NCBI GenBank assembly: GCA_030533445.1 | Contig: CM060069.1 | Span: forward strand, 128,897-192,896 | DNA length: 64,000 nt | Direction of reading: 5' to 3' | Source of the DNA: Cyprinodon diabolis | Lineage: Eukaryota; Chordata; Actinopteri; Cyprinodontiformes; Cyprinodontidae | Shown: positions 38,037-52,300 of the stretch, in pieces | Numbering within the stretch: the stretch's first letter is position 1 | How the letters are laid out: every line of letters begins with the position of its first letter | Position numbers and translations under genes: made by a program | Notes under the pieces: model-generated | Database searches by the model: none | Seen by the model: only the letters and a program-made list of their open reading frames with translations | What the model was told of the DNA's origin: nothing

Positions 38037-41000
38037 ATGAGGAGAGGAGTAACTTTAATCTTCAGCCAATTAAGAGAGGAGGAACTTTACCCCTCAGCCA
38101 ATCAAGAGAGGAGGAACTTTAACCATCAGCCAATCAAGAGAGGAGGAACTTTAATCTTCAGCCAATCAAGAGAGGAGGAACTTTACCCCTCAGCCAATCA
38201 AGAGAGGAGGAATTTTACCCCTCAGCCAATCAAGAGAGGAGGAACTTTACCCCTCTGCCAATCAAGAGAGGAGGAACTTTAACCATCAGCCAATCAAGAG
38301 AGGAGGAACTTTACCCCTCAGCCAATCAAGAGAGGAGGAATTTTACCCCTCAGCCAATCAAGAGAGGAGGAACTTTACCCCTTAGCCAATCAAGAGAGGA
38401 GGAACTTTAACCCTCAGCCAATGAAGAGAGGAGTAATTTTAACCCTCAGCCAATGAGGAGAGGAGGAACTTTAACCCTCAGCCAATGAAGAGAGGAGTAA
38501 CTTTAACCCTCAGCCAATGAGGAGAGGAGGAACTATAACCCTCAGCCGATGAGGAGAGGAGTAACTTTGATCTTCAGCCAATCAAGAGAGGAGGAACTTT
38601 AACCATCAGCCAATCAAGAGAGGAGGAACTTTAATCTTCAGCCAATCAAGAGAGGAGGAACTTTAATCTTCAGCCAATCAAGAGAGGAGAAATTTTACCC
38701 CTCAGCCAATCAAGAGAGGAGGAACTTTACCCCTCAGCCAATCAAGAGAGGAGGAACTTTAACCATCAGCCAATCAAGAGAGGAGGAACTTTAGCCTTCA
38801 GGAAATCAAGAGAGGAGGAACTTTAAACCTCAACCAATGAGGAGAGGAGGAACTTTAACCCTCAGCCAATGAGTAGAGGAGTAACTTTAATCTTCAGCCA
38901 ATCAAGAGAGGAGGAACTTTAACCATCACCCAATCAAGAGAGGAGGAACTTTAACCATCAGCCAATCAAGAGAGGAGGAACTTTAATCTTCAGCCAATCA
39001 AGAGAGGAGGAACGTTACCCCTCAGCCAATCAAGAGAGGAGGAACTTTACCCCTCAGCCAATCAAGAGAGGAGGAACTTTAACTATCAGCAAATCAAGAG
39101 AGGAGGAACTTTACCCCTCAGCCAAACAAGAGAGGAGGAACTTTAATCATCAGCCAATCAAGAGAGGAGGAACTTTAACCATCAGCCAATCAAGAGAGGA
39201 GGAACTTTATCCCCCAGCCAATCAACAGAGGAGGGATTTTACCCCTCAGACGATCAAGACAGGAGGAACTTTACCCCTCAGCCAATCAAGAGAGGAGGAA
39301 CTTTAACCCTCAGCCATGAAGAGAGGAGTAACTTTAACCCTCAGCCAATGAGGAGAGGAGGAACTTTAACCCTCAGCCAATGAAGAGAGGAGTAACTTTA
39401 ACCCTCAGCCAATGAGGAGAGGAGGAACTTTAACCCTCAGCAAATGAAGAGAGGAGTAACTTTAACCCTCAGCCAATGAGGAGAGGAGGAACTTTAACCC
39501 TCAGCCAATGAGGAGAGGAGTAACTTTAATCTTCAGCCAATTAAGAGAGGAGGAACTTTACCCCTCAGCCAATCAAGAGAGGAGGAACTTTAACCATCAG
39601 CCAATCAAGAGAGGAGGAACTTTAATCTTCAGCCAATAAAGAGAGGAGGAACTTTACCCCTCAGCCAATCAAGAGAGGAGGAATTTTACCCCTCAGCCAA
39701 TCAAGAGAGGAGGAACTTTACCCCTCTGCCAATCAAGAGAGGAGGAACTTTAACCATCAGCCAATTAAGAGAGGAGGAACTTTACCCCTCAGCCAATCAA
39801 GAGAGGAGGAATTATACCCCTCAGCCAATCAAGAGAGCAGGAACTTTACCCCTTAGCCAATCAAGAGAGGAGGAACTTTAACCCTCAGCCAATGAAGAGA
39901 GGAGTAATTTTAACCCTCAGCCAATGAGGGGAGGAGGAACTTTAACCCTCAGAAAATGAAGAGAGGAGTAACTTTAACCCTCAGCCAATGAGGAGAGGAG
40001 GAACTTTAACCCTCAGCCAATGAGGAGAGGAGTAACTTTAATCTTCAGCCAATCAAGAGAGGAGGAACTTTAACCATCAGCCAATCAAGAGAGGAAGAAC
40101 TTTAATCTTCAGCCAATCAAGAGAGGAGGAACTTTACCCCTCAGCCAATCAAGAGAGGAGAAATTTTACCCCTCAGCCAATCAAGAGAGGAGGAACTTTA
40201 CCCCTCAGCCAATCAAGAGAGGAGGAACTTTAACCATCAGCCAATCAAGAGAGGAGGAACTTTAGCCTTCAGGAAATCAAGAGAGGAGGAACTTTAAACC
40301 TCAACCAAAGAGGAGAGGAGGAACTTTAACCCTCAGCCAATGAAGAAAGGAGGAACTTTAACCATCACCCAATCAAGAGAGGAGGAACTTTAACCATCAG
40401 CCAATCAAGAGAGGAGGAACTTTAATCTTCAGCCAATCAAGAGAGGAGGAACGTTACCCCTCAGCCAATCAAGAGAAGAGGAACTTTACCCCTCAGCCAA
40501 TCAAGAGAGGAGGAACTTTAACCATCAGCAAATCAAGAGAGGAGGAACTTTACCCCTCAGCCAAACAAGAGAGGAGGAACTTTAATCATCAGCCAATCAA
40601 GAGAGGAGGAACTTTAACCATCACCCAATCAAGAGAGGAGGAACTTTAACCATCAGCCAATCAAGAGAGGAGGAACTTTAATCTTCAGCCAATCAAGAGA
40701 GGAGGAACGTTACCCCTCAGCCAATCAAGAGAAGAGGAACTTTACCCCTCAGCCAATCAAGAGAGGAGGAACTTTAACCATCAGCAAATCAAGAGAGGAG
40801 GAACTTTACCCCTCAGCCAAACAAGAGAGGAGGAACTTTAATCATCAGCCAATCAAGAGAGGAGGAACTTTAACCATCAGCCAATCAAGAGAGGAGGAAC
40901 TTTATCCCCCAGCCAATCAACAGAGGAGGGATTTTACCCCTCAGCCGATCAAGACAGGAGGAACTTTACCCCTCAGCCAATCAAGAGAGGAGGAACTTTA

Positions 41001-44000
41001 ACCCTCAGCCATGAAGAGAGGAGTAACTTTAACCCTCAGCCAATGAGGAGAGGAGGAACTTTAACCCTCAGCCAATGAAGAGAGGAGTAACTTTAACCCT
41101 CAGCCAATGAGGAGAGGAGGAACTTTAACCCTCAGCAAATGAAGAGAGGAGTAACTTTAACCCTCAGCCAATGAGGAGAGGAGGAACTTTAACCCTCAGC
41201 CAATGAGGAGAGGAGTAACTTTAATCTTCAGCCAATTAAGAGAGGAGGAACTTTACCCCTCAGCCAATCAAGAGAGGAGGAACTTTAACCATCAGCCAAT
41301 CAAGAGAGGAGGAACTTTAATCTTCAGCCAATAAAGAGAGGAGGAACTTTACCCCTCAGCCAATCAAGAGAGGAGGAATTTTACCCCTCAGCCAATCAAG
41401 AGAGGAGGAACTTTACCCCTCTGCCAATCAAGAGAGGAGGAACTTTAACCATCAGCCAATTAAGAGAGGAGGAACTTTACCCCTCAGCCAATCAAGAGAG
41501 GAGGAATTATACCCCTCAGCCAATCAAGAGAGGAGGAACTTTACCCCTTAGCCAATCAAGAGAGGAGGAACTTTAACCATCAGCCAATGAAGAGAGGAGT
41601 AATTTTAACCCTCAGCCAATGAGGAGAGGAGGAACTTTAACCCTCAGCCAATGAAGAGAGGAGTAACTTTAACCCTCAGCCAATGAGGAGAGGAGGAACT
41701 TTAACCCTCAGCCAATGAGGAGAGGAGTAACTTTAATCTTCAGCCAATCAAGAGAGGAGGAACTTTAACCATCAGCCAATCAAGAGAGGAGGAACTTTAA
41801 TCTTCAGCCAATGAAGAGAGGAGGAACTTTAAACATCAGCCAATCAAGAGAGGAGGAACTTTAATCATCAGCCAATCAAGAGAGGGGGACCTTTACCCCT
41901 CAGCCAATCAGGAGAGGAGGGACTTTACACCTCAGCCAATCAAGAGAGGAGGAAGTTTAACCCTCAGCCAATTAGGAGAGGAAGAACTTTAACCCTCAGC
42001 CAATGAGGAGAGGAGGAAGTTTAACCTTCAGCCAATGAGGAGAGGAGTAACTTTAATCTTCAGCCAATCAAGAGAGGAGGAACTTTACCCCTCAGCCAAT
42101 CAAGAGAGGAGGAACTTTAACCATCAGCCATTAAAGAGAGGAGGAACTTTAACCATCAGCCAATCAAGAAGGGAGGAAATTTACCCCTCAGCCAATCAAG
42201 AGAGGAGCAATTGTACCCCTCAGCCAATCAAGAGAGGAGGAACTTTACCCCTCGGCCAATCAAGAGAGGAGGAACTTTAACCCTCAGCCAATGAGGAGAG
42301 GAGGAACTTTAACCCTCAGCCAATGAGGAGAGGAGTAACTTTAATCTTCAGCCAATCAAGAGAGGAGGAACTTTACGCCTCAGCCAATCAAGAGAGGAGG
42401 AACTTTAACCATCAGCCAATCAAGATAGGAGCAACTTTAATCTTCAGCTAATCAAGAGAGGAGGAACTTTACCCCTCAGCCAATCAATAGAAGAGGAATT
42501 TTACCCCTCAGCCAATCAAGGGAGGAGGAACTTTACCCCCCAGCCAATCAAGAGAGGAGGAACTTTAACCCTCAGCCAATCAAGAGAGGAGGAACTTTAG
42601 CCTTCAGGAAATCAGGAGAGGAGGAACTTTACCCCTCAGCAAATCAAGAGAGGAGGAACTTTAACCCTCCGCCAATGATGAGAGGAGGAACTTTAGCCTT
42701 CAGCCAATCAGGAGAAGAGTACTTTAACCCTCAGCCAATGAGGAGAGGAGGAGCTTTAACCATCAGCCAATCAAGAGAGGAGGACCTTTACCCCTCAGCC
42801 AATCAGGAGAGGAGGAACTTTAACCCTCAGTCAATGAGGAGAGGAGGAACTTTAACCCTCAGCAAATGAAGAGAGGAGTAACTTTAACCCTCAGCCAATG
42901 AGGAGAGGAGGAACTTTAACCCTCAGCCAATGAGGAGAGGAGTAACTTTAATCTTCATCCAATTAAGAGAGGAGGAACTTTACCCCTCAGCCAATCAAGA
43001 GAGGAGGAACTTTAACCATCAGCCAATCAAGAGAGGAGGAACTTTAATCTTCAGCCAATAAAGAGAGGAGGAACTTTACCCCTCAGCCAATCAAGAGAGG
43101 AGGAACTTTACCCCTCTGCCAATCAAGAGAGGAGGAACTTTAACCATCAGCCAATTAAGAGAGGAGGAACTTTACCCCTCAGCCAATCAAGAGAGGAGGA
43201 ATTATACCCCTCAGCCAATCAAGAGAGGAGGAACTTTACCCCTTAGCCAATCAAGAGAGGAGGAACTTTAACCCTCAGCCAATGAAGAGAGGAGTAATTT
43301 TAACCCTCAGCCAATGAGGAGAGGAGGAACTTTAACCCTCAGCCAATGAAGAGAGGAGTAACTTTAACCCTCAGCCAATGAGGAGAGGAGGAACTTTAAC
43401 CCTCAGCCAATGAGGAGAGGAGTAACTTTAATCTTCAGCCAATCAAGAGAGGAGGAACTTTAACCATCAGCCAATCAAGAGAGGAAGAACTTTAATCTTC
43501 AGCCAATCAAGAGAGGAGGAACTTTACCCCTCAGCCAATCAAGAGAGGAGGAACTTTAACCATCAGCCAATCAAGAGAGGAGGAACTTTAACCATCAGCC
43601 AATCAAGAGAGGAGGAACTTTAGCCTTCAGGAAATCAAGAGAGGAGGAACTTTAAACCTCAACCAAAGAGGAGAGGAGGAACTTTAACCCTCAGCCAATG
43701 AAGAAAGGAGGAACTTTAACCATCACCCAATCAAGAGAGGAGGAACTTTAACCATCAGCCAATCAAGAGAGGAGGAACTTTAATCTTCAGCCAATCAAGA
43801 GAGGAGGAACGTTACCCCTCAGCCAATCAAGAGAAGAGGAACTTTACCCCTCAGCCAATCAAGAGAGGAGGAACTTTAACCATCAGCAAATCAAGAGAGG
43901 AGGAACTTTACCCCTCAGCCAAACAAGAGAGGAGGAACTTTAATCATCAGCCAATCAAGAGAGGAGGAACTTTAACCATCACCCAATCAAGAGAGGAGGA

Positions 44001-46351
44001 ACTTTAACCATCAGCCAATCAAGAGAGGAGGAACTTTAATCTTCAGCCAATCAAGAGAGGAGGAACGTTACCCCTCAGCCAATCAAGAGAAGAGGAACTT
44101 TACCCCTCAGCCAATCAAGAGAGGAGGAACTTTAACCATCAGCAAATCAAGAGAGGAGGAACTTTACCCCTCAGCCAAACAAGAGAGGAGGAACTTTAAT
44201 CATCAGCCAATCAAGAGAGGAGGAACTTTAACCATCAGCCAATCAAGAGAGGAGGAACTTTATCCCCCAGCCAATCAACAGAGGAGGGATTTTACCCCTC
44301 AGCCGATCAAGACAGGAGGAACTTTACCCCTCAGCCAATCAAGAGAGGAGGAACTTTAACCCTCAGCCATGAAGAGAGGAGTAACTTTAACCCTCAGCCA
44401 ATGAGGAGAGGAGGAACTTTAACCCTCAGCCAATGAAGAGAGGAGTAACTTTAACCCTCAGCCAATGAGGAGAGGAGGAACTTTAACCCTCAGCAAATGA
44501 AGAGAGGAGTAACTTTAACCCTCAGCCAATGAGGAGAGGAGGAACTTTAACCCTCAGCCAATGAGGAGAGGAGTAACTTTAATCTTCAGCCAATTAAGAG
44601 AGGAGGAACTTTACCCCTCAGCCAATCAAGAGAGGAGGAACTTTAACCATCAGCCAATCAAGAGAGGAGGAACTTTAATCTTCAGCCAATAAAGAGAGGA
44701 GGAACTTTACCCCTCAGCCAATCAAGAGAGGAGGAATTTTACCCCTCAGCCAATCAAGAGAGGAGGAACTTTACCCCTCTGCCAATCAAGAGAGGAGGAA
44801 CTTTAACCATCAGCCAATTAAGAGAGGAGGAACTTTACCCCTCAGCCAATCAAGAGAGGAGGAATTATACCCCTCAGCCAATCAAGAGAGGAGGAACTTT
44901 ACCCCTTAGCCAATCAAGAGAGGAGGAACTTTAACCATCAGCCAATGAAGAGAGGAGTAATTTTAACCCTCAGCCAATGAGGAGAGGAGGAACTTTAACC
45001 CTCAGCCAAAGAAGAGAGGAGTAACTTTAACCCTCAGCCAATGAGGAGAGGAGGAACTTTAACCCTCAGCCAATGAGGAGAGGAGTAACTTTAATCTTCA
45101 GCCAATCAAGAGAGGAGGAACTTTAACCATCAGCCAATCAAGAGAGGAGGAACTTTAATCTTCAGCCAATCAAGAGAGGAGGAACTTTACCCCTCAGCCA
45201 ATCAAGAGAGGATAAATTTTACCCCTCAGCCAATCAAGAGAGGAGGAACTTTAACCATCAGCCAATCATGAGAGGAGGAACTTTAGCCTTCAGCAAATCA
45301 AGAGAGGAGGAACTTTAACCCTCAACCAATGAGGAGAGGAGGAACTTTAACCCTCAGCCAATGAGGAGAGGAGGAACTTTACAACTCAGCCAATGAGGAG
45401 AGGAGGAACTTTAACCCTTTGCCAATGAAGAGAGGAGTAACTTTAGCCCTCAGCCAATGAGGAGAGGAGGAACTTTAACCATCAGCCAATGAGGAGAGGA
45501 GTAACTTTAATCTTCAGCCAATGAAGAGAGGAGGAACTTTAAACATCAGCCAATCAAGAGAGGAGGAACTTTAATCATCAGCCAATCAAGAGAGGAGGAA
45601 CTTTACCCCTCAGCCAATCAAGAGAGGAGAAATTTTACCCCTCAGCCAATCAAGAGAGGAGGAACTTTACCCCTCAGCCAATCAGAAGAGGAGGAACTTT
45701 AACCATCAGCCAATCAAGAGAGGAGGAACTTTAGCCTTCAGGAAATCAAGAGAGGAGGAACTTTAAACCTCAACCAATGAGGAGAGGAGGAACTTTAACC
45801 CTCAGCCAATGAGTAGAGGAGCAACTTTAATCTTCAGCCAATCAAGAGAGGAGGAACTTTAACCATCACCCAATCAAGAGAGGAGGAACTTTAACCATCA
45901 GCCAATCAAGAGAGAAGGAACTTTAATCTTCAGCCAATCAAGAGAGGAGGAACGTTACCCCTCAGCCAAACAAGAGAGGAGGAACTTTAATCATCAGCCA
46001 ATCAAGAGAGGAGGAACTTTAACCATCAGCCAATCAAGAGAGGAGGAACTTTATCCCCCAGCCAATCAACAGAGGAGGGATTTTACCCCTCAGACGATCA
46101 AGACAGGAGGAACTTTACCCCTCAGCCAATCAAGAGAGGAGGAACTTTAACCCTCAGCCATGAAGAGAGGAGTAACTTTAACCCTCAGCCAATGAGGAGA
46201 GGAGGAACTTTAACCCTCAGCCAATGAAGAGAGGAGTAACTTTAACCCTCAGCCAATGAGGAGAGGAGGAACTTTAACCCTCAGCAAATGAAGAGAGGAG
46301 TAACTTTAACCCTCAGCCAATGAGGAGAGGAGGAACTTTAACCCTCAGCCA
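38037..46351 (+). repeat. 8.3-kb unit, copy 3 (8315 bp, 260 monomers)
   Basis: Full-length copy in the same order, with segment A at 42035 and segment B at 42675. One private substitution was noticed: GGAAATTTACC near 42176-42186, where the other copies have GGAACTTTACC. The 256-bp pairs fall at offset 16246 from those of copy 1. Confidence 0.93.
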
Positions 46352-49300
46352 ATGAGGAGAGGAGTAACTTTAATCTTCAGCCAATTAAGAGAGGAGGAAC
46401 TTTACCCCTCAGCCAATCAAGAGAGGAGGAACTTTAACCATCAGCCAATCAAGAGAGGAGGAACTTTAATCTTCAGCCAATCAAGAGAGGAGGAACTTTA
46501 CCCCTCAGCCAATCAAGAGAGGAGGAATTTTACCCCTCAGCCAATCAAGAGAGGAGGAACTTTACCCCTCTGCCAATCAAGAGAGGAGGAACTTTAACCA
46601 TCAGCCAATCAAGAGAGGAGGAACTTTACCCCTCAGCCAATCAAGAGAGGAGGAATTTTACCCCTCAGCCAATCAAGAGAGGAGGAACTTTACCCCTTAG
46701 CCAATCAAGAGAGGAGGAACTTTAACCCTCAGCCAATGAAGAGAGGAGTAATTTTAACCCTCAGCCAATGAGGAGAGGAGGAACTTTAACCCTCAGCCAA
46801 TGAAGAGAGGAGTAACTTTAACCCTCAGCCAATGAGGAGAGGAGGAACTATAACCCTCAGCCGATGAGGAGAGGAGTAACTTTGATCTTCAGCCAATCAA
46901 GAGAGGAGGAACTTTAACCATCAGCCAATCAAGAGAGGAGGAACTTTAATCTTCAGCCAATCAAGAGAGGAGGAACTTTAATCTTCAGCCAATCAAGAGA
47001 GGAGAAATTTTACCCCTCAGCCAATCAAGAGAGGAGGAACTTTACCCCTCAGCCAATCAAGAGAGGAGGAACTTTAACCATCAGCCAATCAAGAGAGGAG
47101 GAACTTTAGCCTTCAGGAAATCAAGAGAGGAGGAACTTTAAACCTCAACCAATGAGGAGAGGAGGAACTTTAACCCTCAGCCAATGAGTAGAGGAGTAAC
47201 TTTAATCTTCAGCCAATCAAGAGAGGAGGAACTTTAACCATCACCCAATCAAGAGAGGAGGAACTTTAACCATCAGCCAATCAAGAGAGGAGGAACTTTA
47301 ATCTTCAGCCAATCAAGAGAGGAGGAACGTTACCCCTCAGCCAATCAAGAGAGGAGGAACTTTACCCCTCAGCCAATCAAGAGAGGAGGAACTTTAACTA
47401 TCAGCAAATCAAGAGAGGAGGAACTTTACCCCTCAGCCAAACAAGAGAGGAGGAACTTTAATCATCAGCCAATCAAGAGAGGAGGAACTTTAACCATCAG
47501 CCAATCAAGAGAGGAGGAACTTTATCCCCCAGCCAATCAACAGAGGAGGGATTTTACCCCTCAGACGATCAAGACAGGAGGAACTTTACCCCTCAGCCAA
47601 TCAAGAGAGGAGGAACTTTAACCCTCAGCCATGAAGAGAGGAGTAACTTTAACCCTCAGCCAATGAGGAGAGGAGGAACTTTAACCCTCAGCCAATGAAG
47701 AGAGGAGTAACTTTAACCCTCAGCCAATGAGGAGAGGAGGAACTTTAACCCTCAGCAAATGAAGAGAGGAGTAACTTTAACCCTCAGCCAATGAGGAGAG
47801 GAGGAACTTTAACCCTCAGCCAATGAGGAGAGGAGTAACTTTAATCTTCAGCCAATTAAGAGAGGAGGAACTTTACCCCTCAGCCAATCAAGAGAGGAGG
47901 AACTTTAACCATCAGCCAATCAAGAGAGGAGGAACTTTAATCTTCAGCCAATAAAGAGAGGAGGAACTTTACCCCTCAGCCAATCAAGAGAGGAGGAATT
48001 TTACCCCTCAGCCAATCAAGAGAGGAGGAACTTTACCCCTCTGCCAATCAAGAGAGGAGGAACTTTAACCATCAGCCAATTAAGAGAGGAGGAACTTTAC
48101 CCCTCAGCCAATCAAGAGAGGAGGAATTATACCCCTCAGCCAATCAAGAGAGCAGGAACTTTACCCCTTAGCCAATCAAGAGAGGAGGAACTTTAACCCT
48201 CAGCCAATGAAGAGAGGAGTAATTTTAACCCTCAGCCAATGAGGGGAGGAGGAACTTTAACCCTCAGAAAATGAAGAGAGGAGTAACTTTAACCCTCAGC
48301 CAATGAGGAGAGGAGGAACTTTAACCCTCAGCCAATGAGGAGAGGAGTAACTTTAATCTTCAGCCAATCAAGAGAGGAGGAACTTTAACCATCAGCCAAT
48401 CAAGAGAGGAAGAACTTTAATCTTCAGCCAATCAAGAGAGGAGGAACTTTACCCCTCAGCCAATCAAGAGAGGAGAAATTTTACCCCTCAGCCAATCAAG
48501 AGAGGAGGAACTTTACCCCTCAGCCAATCAAGAGAGGAGGAACTTTAACCATCAGCCAATCAAGAGAGGAGGAACTTTAGCCTTCAGGAAATCAAGAGAG
48601 GAGGAACTTTAAACCTCAACCAAAGAGGAGAGGAGGAACTTTAACCCTCAGCCAATGAAGAAAGGAGGAACTTTAACCATCACCCAATCAAGAGAGGAGG
48701 AACTTTAACCATCAGCCAATCAAGAGAGGAGGAACTTTAATCTTCAGCCAATCAAGAGAGGAGGAACGTTACCCCTCAGCCAATCAAGAGAAGAGGAACT
48801 TTACCCCTCAGCCAATCAAGAGAGGAGGAACTTTAACCATCAGCAAATCAAGAGAGGAGGAACTTTACCCCTCAGCCAAACAAGAGAGGAGGAACTTTAA
48901 TCATCAGCCAATCAAGAGAGGAGGAACTTTAACCATCACCCAATCAAGAGAGGAGGAACTTTAACCATCAGCCAATCAAGAGAGGAGGAACTTTAATCTT
49001 CAGCCAATCAAGAGAGGAGGAACGTTACCCCTCAGCCAATCAAGAGAAGAGGAACTTTACCCCTCAGCCAATCAAGAGAGGAGGAACTTTAACCATCAGC
49101 AAATCAAGAGAGGAGGAACTTTACCCCTCAGCCAAACAAGAGAGGAGGAACTTTAATCATCAGCCAATCAAGAGAGGAGGAACTTTAACCATCAGCCAAT
49201 CAAGAGAGGAGGAACTTTATCCCCCAGCCAATCAACAGAGGAGGGATTTTACCCCTCAGCCGATCAAGACAGGAGGAACTTTACCCCTCAGCCAATCAAG

Positions 49301-52300
49301 AGAGGAGGAACTTTAACCCTCAGCCATGAAGAGAGGAGTAACTTTAACCCTCAGCCAATGAGGAGAGGAGGAACTTTAACCCTCAGCCAATGAAGAGAGG
49401 AGTAACTTTAACCCTCAGCCAATGAGGAGAGGAGGAACTTTAACCCTCAGCAAATGAAGAGAGGAGTAACTTTAACCCTCAGCCAATGAGGAGAGGAGGA
49501 ACTTTAACCCTCAGCCAATGAGGAGAGGAGTAACTTTAATCTTCAGCCAATTAAGAGAGGAGGAACTTTACCCCTCAGCCAATCAAGAGAGGAGGAACTT
49601 TAACCATCAGCCAATCAAGAGAGGAGGAACTTTAATCTTCAGCCAATAAAGAGAGGAGGAACTTTACCCCTCAGCCAATCAAGAGAGGAGGAATTTTACC
49701 CCTCAGCCAATCAAGAGAGGAGGAACTTTACCCCTCTGCCAATCAAGAGAGGAGGAACTTTAACCATCAGCCAATTAAGAGAGGAGGAACTTTACCCCTC
49801 AGCCAATCAAGAGAGGAGGAATTATACCCCTCAGCCAATCAAGAGAGGAGGAACTTTACCCCTTAGCCAATCAAGAGAGGAGGAACTTTAACCATCAGCC
49901 AATGAAGAGAGGAGTAATTTTAACCCTCAGCCAATGAGGAGAGGAGGAACTTTAACCCTCAGCCAATGAAGAGAGGAGTAACTTTAACCCTCAGCCAATG
50001 AGGAGAGGAGGAACTTTAACCCTCAGCCAATGAGGAGAGGAGTAACTTTAATCTTCAGCCAATCAAGAGAGGAGGAACTTTAACCATCAGCCAATCAAGA
50101 GAGGAGGAACTTTAATCTTCAGCCAATGAAGAGAGGAGGAACTTTAAACATCAGCCAATCAAGAGAGGAGGAACTTTAATCATCAGCCAATCAAGAGAGG
50201 GGGACCTTTACCCCTCAGCCAATCAGGAGAGGAGGGACTTTACACCTCAGCCAATCAAGAGAGGAGGAAGTTTAACCCTCAGCCAATTAGGAGAGGAAGA
50301 ACTTTAACCCTCAGCCAATGAGGAGAGGAGGAAGTTTAACCTTCAGCCAATGAGGAGAGGAGTAACTTTAATCTTCAGCCAATCAAGAGAGGAGGAACTT
50401 TACCCCTCAGCCAATCAAGAGAGGAGGAACTTTAACCATCAGCCATTAAAGAGAGGAGGAACTTTAACCATCAGCCAATCAAGAAGGGAGGAACTTTACC
50501 CCTCAGCCAATCAAGAGAGGAGCAATTGTACCCCTCAGCCAATCAAGAGAGGAGGAACTTTACCCCTCGGCCAATCAAGAGAGGAGGAACTTTAACCCTC
50601 AGCCAATGAGGAGAGGAGGAACTTTAACCCTCAGCCAATGAGGAGAGGAGTAACTTTAATCTTCAGCCAATCAAGAGAGGAGGAACTTTACGCCTCAGCC
50701 AATCAAGAGAGGAGGAACTTTAACCATCAGCCAATCAAGATAGGAGCAACTTTAATCTTCAGCTAATCAAGAGAGGAGGAACTTTACCCCTCAGCCAATC
50801 AATAGAAGAGGAATTTTACCCCTCAGCCAATCAAGGGAGGAGGAACTTTACCCCCCAGCCAATCAAGAGAGGAGGAACTTTAACCCTCAGCCAATCAAGA
50901 GAGGAGGAACTTTAGCCTTCAGGAAATCAGGAGAGGAGGAACTTTACCCCTCAGCAAATCAAGAGAGGAGGAACTTTAACCCTCCGCCAATGATGAGAGG
51001 AGGAACTTTAGCCTTCAGCCAATCAGGAGAAGAGTACTTTAACCCTCAGCCAATGAGGAGAGGAGGAGCTTTAACCATCAGCCAATCAAGAGAGGAGGAC
51101 CTTTACCCCTCAGCCAATCAGGAGAGGAGGAACTTTAACCCTCAGTCAATGAGGAGAGGAGGAACTTTAACCCTCAGCAAATGAAGAGAGGAGTAACTTT
51201 AACCCTCAGCCAATGAGGAGAGGAGGAACTTTAACCCTCAGCCAATGAGGAGAGGAGTAACTTTAATCTTCATCCAATTAAGAGAGGAGGAACTTTACCC
51301 CTCAGCCAATCAAGAGAGGAGGAACTTTAACCATCAGCCAATCAAGAGAGGAGGAACTTTAATCTTCAGCCAATAAAGAGAGGAGGAACTTTACCCCTCA
51401 GCCAATCAAGAGAGGAGGAACTTTACCCCTCTGCCAATCAAGAGAGGAGGAACTTTAACCATCAGCCAATTAAGAGAGGAGGAACTTTACCCCTCAGCCA
51501 ATCAAGAGAGGAGGAATTATACCCCTCAGCCAATCAAGAGAGGAGGAACTTTACCCCTTAGCCAATCAAGAGAGGAGGAACTTTAACCCTCAGCCAATGA
51601 AGAGAGGAGTAATTTTAACCCTCAGCCAATGAGGAGAGGAGGAACTTTAACCCTCAGCCAATGAAGAGAGGAGTAACTTTAACCCTCAGCCAATGAGGAG
51701 AGGAGGAACTTTAACCCTCAGCCAATGAGGAGAGGAGTAACTTTAATCTTCAGCCAATCAAGAGAGGAGGAACTTTAACCATCAGCCAATCAAGAGAGGA
51801 AGAACTTTAATCTTCAGCCAATCAAGAGAGGAGGAACTTTACCCCTCAGCCAATCAAGAGAGGAGGAACTTTAACCATCAGCCAATCAAGAGAGGAGGAA
51901 CTTTAACCATCAGCCAATCAAGAGAGGAGGAACTTTAGCCTTCAGGAAATCAAGAGAGGAGGAACTTTAAACCTCAACCAAAGAGGAGAGGAGGAACTTT
52001 AACCCTCAGCCAATGAAGAAAGGAGGAACTTTAACCATCACCCAATCAAGAGAGGAGGAACTTTAACCATCAGCCAATCAAGAGAGGAGGAACTTTAATC
52101 TTCAGCCAATCAAGAGAGGAGGAACGTTACCCCTCAGCCAATCAAGAGAAGAGGAACTTTACCCCTCAGCCAATCAAGAGAGGAGGAACTTTAACCATCA
52201 GCAAATCAAGAGAGGAGGAACTTTACCCCTCAGCCAAACAAGAGAGGAGGAACTTTAATCATCAGCCAATCAAGAGAGGAGGAACTTTAACCATCACCCA